DNA of 64,000 bases from Candidatus Merdivicinus intestinigallinarum (GTDB lineage Bacteria; Bacillota; Clostridia; Oscillospirales; Ruminococcaceae). Positions 37,930 through 45,624 of the stretch are shown piece after piece. The notes beneath the pieces were generated by a model, which worked only from the letters and a program-made list of their open reading frames with translations, was not told where the DNA came from and made no database searches. Where the stretch lies: positions 1 through 64,000 of the forward strand of contig DVOW01000032.1 in the NCBI GenBank assembly GCA_018713335.1, read 5' to 3'. Numbering within the stretch: position 1 is the first letter of the stretch; every line of letters begins with the position of its first letter. The position numbers were made by a program, and so were the translations under genes.

Positions 37930-38961
37930 TTACTCGATGAATCCGCCGCCTAACACCACATCCCCCTGGTAGATAGCCCCTGTCTGGCCGGGGGCCGGGG
38001 CCCGCTGAGGTTCCGCAAAGCGCACCTGCACCAGGCCGTTTTCCAGGGTCAGAGTGGCTTTGGCGGGGTTGGCCCGGGAACGGATTTTCACCTCCGCCTC
38101 CATGCCGCTATGGATGGAATCCGGGAAGGTGCAGGACAGGTCGGTCAGGAACACTTCCTCCTCAAAGGAATCCGCCGCATCCGCCAGATATACCCGGTTT
38201 GTGGCAGGGTCGATGGATTTTACAAAGACCGGACGGCCCAGGGCGATCCCTAAGCCCTTGCGCTGACCGATGGTGTAGTGGATGATCCCCTGATGGATGC
38301 CGCAGGGAAGGCCTTCCGGGGAGATAAATTCCCCGGGTTCGCTTTTGCCCAGGCGTTCCTCAATGAACCGGGCGTAGTCGTTGTCCGGGATAAAGCAGAT
38401 TTCCTGGCTGTCCGGCTTTTTAGCGCAGGAAAGCCCCGCCTTCTCGGCAATTTCCCGTACCTGCGGTTTGGGCAGATGGGATAAGGGGAACATCAGCCGG
38501 GACAGGACGTCCTGCCCCAAACGGCAGAGCATATAGGACTGGTCCCGTTCCAGGTTTTCGCCCTTGGTCAGGTAGGTGACCCCGTTTTCCCGGCGCAGTC
38601 CGGCGTAATGGCCGGTGGCAATCCAATCATACCCTTCTGCGTTTGCCGTATCCAGCAGGGCTTTGAATTTCAGCTTGGGGTTGCAGACAACGCAGGGATT
38701 GGGGGTGCGCCCCTTGCGGTATTCGGCGGCAAAATAGCTGACCACCTCCCGGTCAAATTCCGCGGTCATATTTTTCACAAATAAAGGGATCCCCAGCTGG
38801 CTGGCGGCGGTTTTGGCGTCCTCCACCGTTTGCCCGTGGGCAGGCGACATTTTTAAGACCACCCCGGCGACCTCATAGCCCTGCTCCCGCAGCAGGACCG
38901 CGGCGGCGGAACTGTCCACCCCGCCACTCATGGCCAGCAATACCCGCTTATTTTCGTTCAT
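37930..38961 (-). CDS. mnmA: tRNA-specific 2-thiouridylase MnmA
   Basis: VLLAMSGGVDSSAAAVLL, NPCVVCNPKLKFKALLD, ATGHYA, GQRKGLGIALGRP. RBS aggagg. Confidence 0.95.
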   Translation of the reverse strand: MNENKRVLLAMSGGVDSSAAAVLLREQGYEVAGVVLKMSPAHGQTVEDAKTAASQLGIPLFVKNMTAEFDREVVSYFAAEYRKGRTPNPCVVCNPKLKFKALLDTANAEGYDWIATGHYAGLRRENGVTYLTKGENLERDQSYMLCRLGQDVLSRLMFPLSHLPKPQVREIAEKAGLSCAKKPDSQEICFIPDNDYARFIEERLGKSEPGEFISPEGLPCGIHQGIIHYTIGQRKGLGIALGRPVFVKSIDPATNRVYLADAADSFEEEVFLTDLSCTFPDSIHSGMEAEVKIRSRANPAKATLTLENGLVQVRFAEPQRAPAPGQTGAIYQGDVVLGGGFIE

Positions 38962-38983
38962 TCTCATTCCTCCTAATGCCAAA

Positions 38984-39012
38984 AAGGCGGCGTGGAAAAA
39001 CCATGCCGCCTT
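38984..39012 (-). terminator. Terminator/attenuator between iscU and mnmA
   Basis: AAGGCGGCgTGG-aaaaa-CCAtGCCGCCTT followed on the minus strand by TTTGGC. Confidence 0.65.
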
Positions 39013-39029
39013 GTTTTTGGTTGTCCGTC

Positions 39030-39482
39030 TTAGTGGCCGCAGCTGCAGGATTCCGCGTCGTGGCCGCAGGCCTCGCACTCTTCCAGCTTGCCCACAAAGG
39101 GGGTGGGGTCGATGCCCTGACGCTTGTAGTAGTCCGCAATGGCCGCTTTGATGGCCTGCTCCGCCAAGACAGAGCAGTGGATTTTCACCGCCGGCAGGCC
39201 GTCCAAGGCTTCTACAACGGCCTTGTTGGTGAGCTTCAAGGCTTCGCTCAGGGGTTTGCCCTTAATCAGGTCGGTGGCCATGGAGGAGGTGGCGATGGCG
39301 GCGCCGCATCCAAAGGTCATGAAGCTGACGTCGGTGATAACGTCATTTTCCACCTTGATATACATTTTCATGATGTCGCCGCATTTCTGGTTGCCCACTT
39401 CTCCGACGCCGTTGGCGTCTTTCAGTTCGCCCACATTGTGGGGGTTCGCAAAATGCTCCATTACTTTCGCGCTGTATAACAT
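39030..39482 (-). CDS. Fe-S cluster assembly scaffold (IscU/NifU N-terminal type)
   Basis: MLYSAKVMEHFANPHNVGELKDANGVGEVGNQKCGDIMKMYIKV..KIHCSVLAEQAI. Confidence 0.93.
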   Translation of the reverse strand: MLYSAKVMEHFANPHNVGELKDANGVGEVGNQKCGDIMKMYIKVENDVITDVSFMTFGCGAAIATSSMATDLIKGKPLSEALKLTNKAVVEALDGLPAVKIHCSVLAEQAIKAAIADYYKRQGIDPTPFVGKLEECEACGHDAESCSCGH

Positions 39483-39505
39483 GAAGATTCTCCCTTCCTT
39501 TTTCC

Positions 39506-40705
39506 TTACAGATTTTTACCGGCCCGTTCATCGTCGGACCATTCCTGCCACACCGGGGACATGGCCCGGAGGCGTTCCACAACTTTGGGCACCACGCTTA
39601 AGGTGTAGTCAATGTCTTCTTCCGTGGTATCCGCACCAAGGCTCAGCCGCAGGGAGCCGTGGGCGATGCCGTGTTCCAGCCCGATGGACAGCAGCACATG
39701 GGACGGGTCCAGGGAGCCGGAGGTGCAGGCGGAACCGGAGGAGCCCGCCACGCCGTTCATATCCAGCAGCAGGAGCAGGCCTTCGCCCTCAATGCCGCCG
39801 AAGGAGATGTTCACATTGGTGCACAGGCGGTTTTCCCGGCCGCCGTTTAAGCGGGTGCAGGGGATTTGCAGCAGGCCGTCCATGAGCTTATCCCGCAGGG
39901 CGGTCATTTTTGCTACCTTCTGGTCAAAGTTTTCATAGGTTTCCACAATGGCTTCGCCTAAGCCCACAATGGACGCCAGGTTTTCCGTGCCGGCCCGTTT
40001 GCCGGATTCCTGGGCGCCGCCGTCGATAAAGTTGTCCAGGTAAACGCCCCGGCGGATATACAAAGCGCCCACGCCCTTTGGCCCGTGAATTTTATGGGCG
40101 GAAAGGGACAGCATATCAATGTTCTGTTCCTGCACGTCGATGCGGATGTTTCCAACGGCCTGCACCGCGTCGGTGTGGAACAGCACTTTATGCGCCCGGC
40201 AGATTTTCCCGATTTCCCCAATGGGCTGGATAGTGCCGATTTCGTTGTTGGCATACATCACCGAAACAATGGCGGTGTCCGGGCGGATGGCCGCCTCAAT
40301 ATCCGCGGGGTTTACAAAGCCCAGCTTGTCCACCGGCACATAAGTGACCTCAAAGCCCTCTTTTTCCAGGGCCTGGCAGGTGTGGAGGACGGCGTGGTGC
40401 TCAAAAACGGTGGTGATGATGTGCTTTTTCCCCTGCATTCTGGCAAGGCGGCGAGCCGCGCCCTTAATGGCCCAGTTGTCCGATTCGCTGCCGCAGCCGG
40501 TGAAATAAATTTCCTCGGGACGTGCGTTAAAAGCGGCGGCGACTTTTCCTCTGGCCTCCTCAATGGCGGAACGGGCTTCCCGGCCGATGGAGTAAATGCT
40601 GGAGGGGTTGCCGTAATGCTCCGTAAGGTAGGGGACCATGGCTTTGAAAACCCGGTCCGAAATTTTTGTGGTTGCGGAATTGTCCAGATAGACAAAACGA
40701 TCCAT
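39506..40705 (-). CDS. Cysteine desulfurase (IscS/NifS family)
   Basis: [83 protein letters not shown]. Confidence 0.94.
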   Translation of the reverse strand: MDRFVYLDNSATTKISDRVFKAMVPYLTEHYGNPSSIYSIGREARSAIEEARGKVAAAFNARPEEIYFTGCGSESDNWAIKGAARRLARMQGKKHIITTVFEHHAVLHTCQALEKEGFEVTYVPVDKLGFVNPADIEAAIRPDTAIVSVMYANNEIGTIQPIGEIGKICRAHKVLFHTDAVQAVGNIRIDVQEQNIDMLSLSAHKIHGPKGVGALYIRRGVYLDNFIDGGAQESGKRAGTENLASIVGLGEAIVETYENFDQKVAKMTALRDKLMDGLLQIPCTRLNGGRENRLCTNVNISFGGIEGEGLLLLLDMNGVAGSSGSACTSGSLDPSHVLLSIGLEHGIAHGSLRLSLGADTTEEDIDYTLSVVPKVVERLRAMSPVWQEWSDDERAGKNL

Positions 40706-40763
40706 AGCGATTTCCTTTCTTCTATGACTTGCCTTGACGGCGGTAACATCTGTTGACAATCTT

Positions 40764-40792
40764 ATTATATACCTGCCGGGTATAATTTACAA
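40764..40792 (-). promoter_or_regulatory. iscS promoter with palindrome between -35 and -10
   Basis: Minus strand: TTGTAA-17 nt-TATAAT. TATACC-TGCCG-GGTATA (40768-40784) lies in the spacer. Confidence 0.65.
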
Positions 40793-40815
40793 GAGCGTTC
40801 ACAAAAAATTTTCAT

Positions 40816-41253
40816 TTATCGGAACCGCTGGCACTGGGCTACGGCCATTTGGTCGCAGCGCTCGTTTTCCGGGTGGCCGGCGTGGCCCTTGACCCACTGG
40901 TAGGTCATCTGGTGCCGGTCCAGCTGAGGGAGCAGCTTTTCCCACAAGTCAACGTTCAGGGCGGGGGATTTGTCGGCCTTGCGCCAGCCCTTGGCCTTCC
41001 AGGAATAGACCCATCCTTTGGTGATGGCGTCGATCACATATTTGGAATCGCTGACCAGCGTCACGGCGCAGCTGAATTTCAAAGCCGAAAGGCCCTCGAT
41101 GACGGCGGTCAGCTCCATGCGGTTGTTGGTGGTGCTGGCTTCGCCGCCGGAAAGCTCTTTCCGATGGCCCTCGCACTCTAAAATGGCACCCCAGCCGCCG
41201 GGGCCTGGGTTGCCGCTGCACGCGCCGTCGGTGTACAGGGTAACTTGCTTCAT
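40816..41253 (-). CDS. rnhA: Ribonuclease HI
   Basis: [63 protein letters not shown]. Confidence 0.95.
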   Translation of the reverse strand: MKQVTLYTDGACSGNPGPGGWGAILECEGHRKELSGGEASTTNNRMELTAVIEGLSALKFSCAVTLVSDSKYVIDAITKGWVYSWKAKGWRKADKSPALNVDLWEKLLPQLDRHQMTYQWVKGHAGHPENERCDQMAVAQCQRFR

Positions 41254-41355
41254 ATGGGTCCCTCCTGATTAGTTCCTGACACTTCAGTATACCCCGTTTT
41301 TCAGAAAAAAACAAGAGAAAAGGGGCTGTTTTGCCGGAAAGATGAAAAAGTCCGG

Positions 41356-42024
41356 TTATTCCGGCAGTTTCCAGCAGAGAGGCTCCCCGTATTTTTGGCA
41401 AAATTCCGAGGCTTTGGAAAAATGGCGGCAGCCGAAAAAGCCCTGGTGGGCCGAAAGGGGGCTGGGGTGCGCCGCTTCCAGCACCAAATGGTCGGGATTG
41501 GTGATCAGGGCATTTTTCTCCCGGGCGCTGGCTCCCCACAGAAGAAAGGCCACAGGTTCTTCCCGGCTGTTCAAAGCGCCGATGACCGCGTCTGTAAAAG
41601 TTTCCCAGCCAAGTTTCCGGTGGGAGTTTGCCATTCCCGCCCGGACGGTCAGGACAGTGTTTAAAAGCAGGACGCCGTTTTCCGCCCAGGCGGTCAAATC
41701 CCCGTGGGCTGGAGGCGAAATGCCGCAGTCCGCCTCCAATTCCTTGTAAATGTTCCGCAGGGAGGGCGGGATCCGCACGCCCCGGGGCACAGAAAAGGCC
41801 AGGCCGTTGGCCTGTCCCGGGCCATGGTACGGGTCCTGGCCCAGGATTACTGCCCGCACTTTGGAAAATGGGGTCAGCTCCAGCGCCCGGAACAGCAGGG
41901 GACGGGGCGGGTAGACATCGCCGTTTTGATATGCCGCGTTGGCCCGTGCCATGATCCGCCCCATGGTGGATATGGAAAGGGACTTATCCAGCTCATCCTG
42001 CCAATCATTTCCAAGTAAAATCAT
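41356..42024 (-). CDS. ung: Uracil-DNA glycosylase
   Basis: VRAVILGQDPYHGPGQANGLAFSV, LLLNTVLTV, AAHPSPLSAHQGFFGCRHFSKA. Confidence 0.95.
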   Translation of the reverse strand: MILLGNDWQDELDKSLSISTMGRIMARANAAYQNGDVYPPRPLLFRALELTPFSKVRAVILGQDPYHGPGQANGLAFSVPRGVRIPPSLRNIYKELEADCGISPPAHGDLTAWAENGVLLLNTVLTVRAGMANSHRKLGWETFTDAVIGALNSREEPVAFLLWGASAREKNALITNPDHLVLEAAHPSPLSAHQGFFGCRHFSKASEFCQKYGEPLCWKLPE

Positions 42025-42234
42025 GGAATCTCCCTTCCTGTATGTAATCTTCATTATTTTAACCTGTTTTCCGGGAAATGTAAAGATGAGGTTCTATCAA
42101 TTTTCTTTTGCTTTTTGGGGCAAAGTATTATATAATGATTTTATTACGCCAAACGGAAAAAGATATAAGGATTTTTAAATGAATCGGACAAATAATAACA
42201 GGAATCGACAAAATACGGCAAAGGAGGGCAAGAA

Positions 42235-43326
42235 GTGAAAAAAGAACAGCTATTGATCCAGCTGTATCAGGAAGAACAGCGGCCGGCTGTGGTGTTTGAC
42301 AGCGGCCTGCGGGTGATATGGATGAACAGTGCCTGCATCCAGCGGTTCCCGTCCATTGTGGAGGAAGCAAGCCTTCAGGACTTTTTTCCGGGGCTGAAAT
42401 TTGAGGAGCTGGCCGCCGGGCAGCCTGCGCCGTCCCGGGTTTTGCAGGACCCGGAAGGCGGGGGACAGATGACAGTGACCGCGTATCCCGGCGAGCCTTG
42501 CTTATTTGCAGGCGTCTGGCAGGACGGTACGTCCTTTTGTCCGGGGCGGGACGGCATCGGGCCGGAAGGGGTCCAGCTGATGGACGCCTGGATCCGCCAG
42601 AACGTGTTCCGGATCTTTAATAATCTGGACCAGCTGGGGGAATATCTGGAACGGGCCAACGTCCCCCAGGGGGAGGAGAACCTGGGGCGGATCGAAAGGC
42701 ACTGCCAGCAGCTCCTGCGGCTGGGCCTTGTCCTGTCCGGCTGCTATGGGCCGGAGGAAAGCAGCGTCCCGGCCCCGGTGGATATGGAGCAGCTTCTGGA
42801 GCAGCTTTTCCGGGATGTAGATTTCCGCCTTGCCCCTTTGGGGATTTTCTTAGAACGGAAGGGCCATTGCCGGGGGGCGGTGTGTATGCTGGACCGGCGG
42901 CAGTTTGTCAGCGCCCTTCTCTGCCTCATCGACCTGTCCGCGGGCCAGATGGAAAAGGGCGGCGTGATGCGGGTGGAGCTTTCCAAAACCCAGAGGGAAT
43001 TTCAGCTGAGCTTTTCGGACAGCACCACTTCCTTTTCCGCCATTGCCCGGCAGAAAGGGGAGATTTCCGCCGAGGAGGGGATGATTGCCGAAAACGGCGG
43101 CTTTTCCCGGCTGGCGGCGGCGTTTCTGGAACGGGTTGTGCGGGAAAGCGGCGGCCAGTGCATGATGGCCGACGGGAAACCCGGCATTCGGGTCACCCTC
43201 CGTCTGCCGCTGACCTTTTCGGAGCAGCCGCCCGCCGTATTCGACCAGCCGGCCTACACGGTCCGGTACCGGCGGCAGGCGCGTTCCAGCCTGGTGAGCA
43301 TCATCCTCTCCGACTTGCCCCGGTAA
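42235..43326 (+). CDS. PAS/HATPase-like sensor protein lacking recognisable kinase motifs
   Basis: PAS-like N-terminus (RPAVVFDSGLRVIWMNSACIQRFPSI). C-terminal RVTLRLPL end of a HATPase fold, but no H-box or canonical N/G boxes. Confidence 0.5.
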   Translation: MKKEQLLIQLYQEEQRPAVVFDSGLRVIWMNSACIQRFPSIVEEASLQDFFPGLKFEELAAGQPAPSRVLQDPEGGGQMTVTAYPGEPCLFAGVWQDGTSFCPGRDGIGPEGVQLMDAWIRQNVFRIFNNLDQLGEYLERANVPQGEENLGRIERHCQQLLRLGLVLSGCYGPEESSVPAPVDMEQLLEQLFRDVDFRLAPLGIFLERKGHCRGAVCMLDRRQFVSALLCLIDLSAGQMEKGGVMRVELSKTQREFQLSFSDSTTSFSAIARQKGEISAEEGMIAENGGFSRLAAAFLERVVRESGGQCMMADGKPGIRVTLRLPLTFSEQPPAVFDQPAYTVRYRRQARSSLVSIILSDLPR

Positions 43327-43418
43327 TCCGGCGGGGAAGCCCCGCGGCTAATCCGACGCGGCCGCACAGCCTCACACCAACCGCTGGAACGGCGAAAATG
43401 TTCGCCGTATGGGAAGGT
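43324..43418 (+). repeat. About 100-bp inverted repeat, left copy
   Basis: TAATCCGGCGGGGAAGCCCCGC..TAATCCGACGCGG..CGCTGGAACGGCgaaaatgtTCGCCGTATGGGAAGGT. Matches the reverse complement of 44134-44234. Confidence 0.75.
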
Positions 43419-43465
43419 GTTGGTTCCTTACGCACGGTTTATAAACTGTTTTATAGAAAAGATTA

Positions 43466-43722
43466 CAGGGACGCCCGGAAAGGGCGTCCCTGCGGTTTTG
43501 ATGAGATTTATTTTTCCGTTTTTCTGAAAGGTACCGACGTTAAATATTTGGGGAACCCCTTGATAGGGTTCCCCACGGTGGAACAGTCCACCGGACTGTT
43601 CCACCTCCCTTCCTGATTTTTTTATCATAAAGATTTCGCTCGTTGCGACGAGCGAGAAGGGACTCCGTCCCCTTCACCCCTGCCACCTTTTAAAAAAGGT
43701 GGACCAAAATTTTTATGATTTT
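43466..43722. repeat. Intergenic hairpin array B
   Basis: Stem-loops at 43466-43492 (11 bp), 43550-43574 (9 bp), 43577-43605 (13 bp), 43636-43655, 43656-43675, 43683-43702, ending ACCAAAATTTTTATGATTTT. Confidence 0.8.
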
Positions 43723-43812
43723 GACGCAATTTGCATCGTTTTTCTGCTTCAGCAGAAAATTTTGCTATGATAAAATACGGGGTGCAATTTTTTATGAAAA
43801 GGCAGGGATTCT

Positions 43813-44040
43813 GTGTATTACAGGCGAATTAAAGAATTACGGGAAGATCAGGACATCAAACAAAGAGAAATCAGCGAGGCTCTTTCCATTACGCAGAAAT
43901 GCTACGCGAATTATGAAAACGGCCACCGGGGGATCCCCACGGAGATTTTGTGCCAGCTGGCGGATTACCATCACACCTCCGTGGATTACCTGCTGGGGCG
44001 GACAGACAAAAAAGAACCGTACCCGCCTGCCAAACGCTGA
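43813..44040 (+). CDS. Small XRE-family HTH protein
   Basis: YRRIKELREDQDIKQREISEALSITQKCYANYENGHRGIPTEILCQLADYHHTSVDYLLGRTD. Confidence 0.85.
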   Translation: MYYRRIKELREDQDIKQREISEALSITQKCYANYENGHRGIPTEILCQLADYHHTSVDYLLGRTDKKEPYPPAKR

Positions 44041-44133
44041 AAACAGGGAGAAAATTGCAGGGGACGATGCCCAGATTTAACGCCCCCTGCAAAGTTTGTT
44101 TTCGTTTGATTTCCCAAAACGATAGGAAATAAA

Positions 44134-44234
44134 ACCTTCCCATACGGCGAGTTTATCGAGCCGTCCAGCGGGCGGATAGGAAATGAAACACCGCGTCGAA
44201 TTAACAGCGGGGTTACCCCGCCCGCGGCGGATTA
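44134..44234 (-). repeat. About 100-bp inverted repeat, right copy
   Basis: Minus strand TAATCCGCCGCGGGCGGGGTAACCCCGC..TTAATTCGACGCGG..CGCTGGACGGCtcgataaacTCGCCGTATGGGAAGGT. The terminal 17 bp are identical to the left copy. Confidence 0.75.
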
Positions 44235-45602
44235 GCCGCCGTATTTTTTAGAGAGCATTTCCACCATCATATGGGCGCATTTGTTCACGTCCCCGCAGCC
44301 CAGGGTGATAATCAAATCGCCGGGCTCCGCGTGCTCCACCACATAACCGGCGATTTCCGGGAATTCCGGGAACCAGACGCAGCCGGGGATCTTCTCCGCC
44401 AAATCTTTGGCGTAAATGTTCCAGGTGTTCTTTTCCCGGGACCCCATGATCTCCGACAGCACCACCCGGTCGGCAATGGACAGGGCCTTGGCGAAATCGT
44501 CCAAAAGCATGGCCGTCCGGGAGTAGGTGAAGGGCTGGTGCACCGCCCAGACCCGTTTAAAGGGCAGCTTTTTGGCGGCGGTTAAGGTTGCGGTGATTTC
44601 GGTGGGATGGTGGCCGTAGTCGTCCGCCACAGTAATGCCGCCGAATTTCCCCAGCACCTCGAACCGGCGCTGGGCCCCGTGGAACGCGTCCAATCCCTTG
44701 GCGCACTGCTCCCATCTGGCCCCGGCTTCATGGGCTGCAATGCAGGCGGCAATGGCGTTTAAGATGTTGTGGTCCCCGGGAACATGGAGCCGGATGGGAG
44801 TAAGGATCTCCGAATCCCGGCAAAGGTCAAAGGAGATGGTGACCCCGTCCACATGCTCGATGTTGGCGGGATAATAGTCGTTAATAGAGGCGTATCCAAA
44901 GGTAATAATCCGCCTATCCAAATCTTTCAATGCCTTCAGAGTGTTTTGGTCGTCCCCGTTGGCGATGACCGCCCGGGTGGCCATGGAAGCGAATTTGTGG
45001 AAGGAGGCAATGAGGTTTTCCATGGTTTTGAAGTAGTCCAGATGGTCGGCGTCAATGTTCAAAATCACGGCAATATCCGGGTGCAGCTTCAAAAAGGTGT
45101 CCACAAATTCGCAGGCTTCGCAGACCATGGTGCCGCTTTTGCCGATGCGGCCGCCGCCGTGGATGGCCGGCAGCTTGCCGCCGATGACGCAGGTGGGGTC
45201 TAAGCCCGCGTCCAGCAGGATCTGGGTGGTCATGGAGGAGGTGGTGGTTTTGCCGTGGGTGCCGCTGACGCAGATGGCCGCCGGGTACCAGGCGGAAATC
45301 TCCCCTAACAGGACGCTGCGCTCAATGGTGGGCACGCCGCTTGCCCGGGCGGCGATCAATTCGGGATTGTCGTCCATAATGGCGGCGGTGTGGACGATCA
45401 GGTCCGCCCCCTCAATGTTCTCCGCCTTCTGGCCCAGGGTGACGGGGATGCCCATTTCCCGGACCATTTGCAGGGTGTCGGTTTCGTTGTTGTCGGAACC
45501 GGTCAGGTAATAGCCCTTTCCGTGCAGAATCTGGGCCAGCGGGAACATGCCGGACCCGCCGATGCCGATAAAATGGATATGTTTTTTATTCTCAAGAAGC
45601 AT
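44232..45602 (-). CDS. murC: UDP-N-acetylmuramate--L-alanine ligase
   Basis: HIHFIGIGGSGMFPLAQIL, AICVSGTHGKTTTSSM, VADDYGHHPTEI. Confidence 0.95.
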   Translation of the reverse strand: MLLENKKHIHFIGIGGSGMFPLAQILHGKGYYLTGSDNNETDTLQMVREMGIPVTLGQKAENIEGADLIVHTAAIMDDNPELIAARASGVPTIERSVLLGEISAWYPAAICVSGTHGKTTTSSMTTQILLDAGLDPTCVIGGKLPAIHGGGRIGKSGTMVCEACEFVDTFLKLHPDIAVILNIDADHLDYFKTMENLIASFHKFASMATRAVIANGDDQNTLKALKDLDRRIITFGYASINDYYPANIEHVDGVTISFDLCRDSEILTPIRLHVPGDHNILNAIAACIAAHEAGARWEQCAKGLDAFHGAQRRFEVLGKFGGITVADDYGHHPTEITATLTAAKKLPFKRVWAVHQPFTYSRTAMLLDDFAKALSIADRVVLSEIMGSREKNTWNIYAKDLAEKIPGCVWFPEFPEIAGYVVEHAEPGDLIITLGCGDVNKCAHMMVEMLSKKYGG

Positions 45603-45624
45603 AGTGATTCTCCTTCCGTCGCGT

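Noticed and set aside
43324-44234. Calling the inverted-repeat block a transposon or IS
   Set aside because: No transposase ORF and no identifiable target-site duplication. Repeat homology is real but mobility is unproven.
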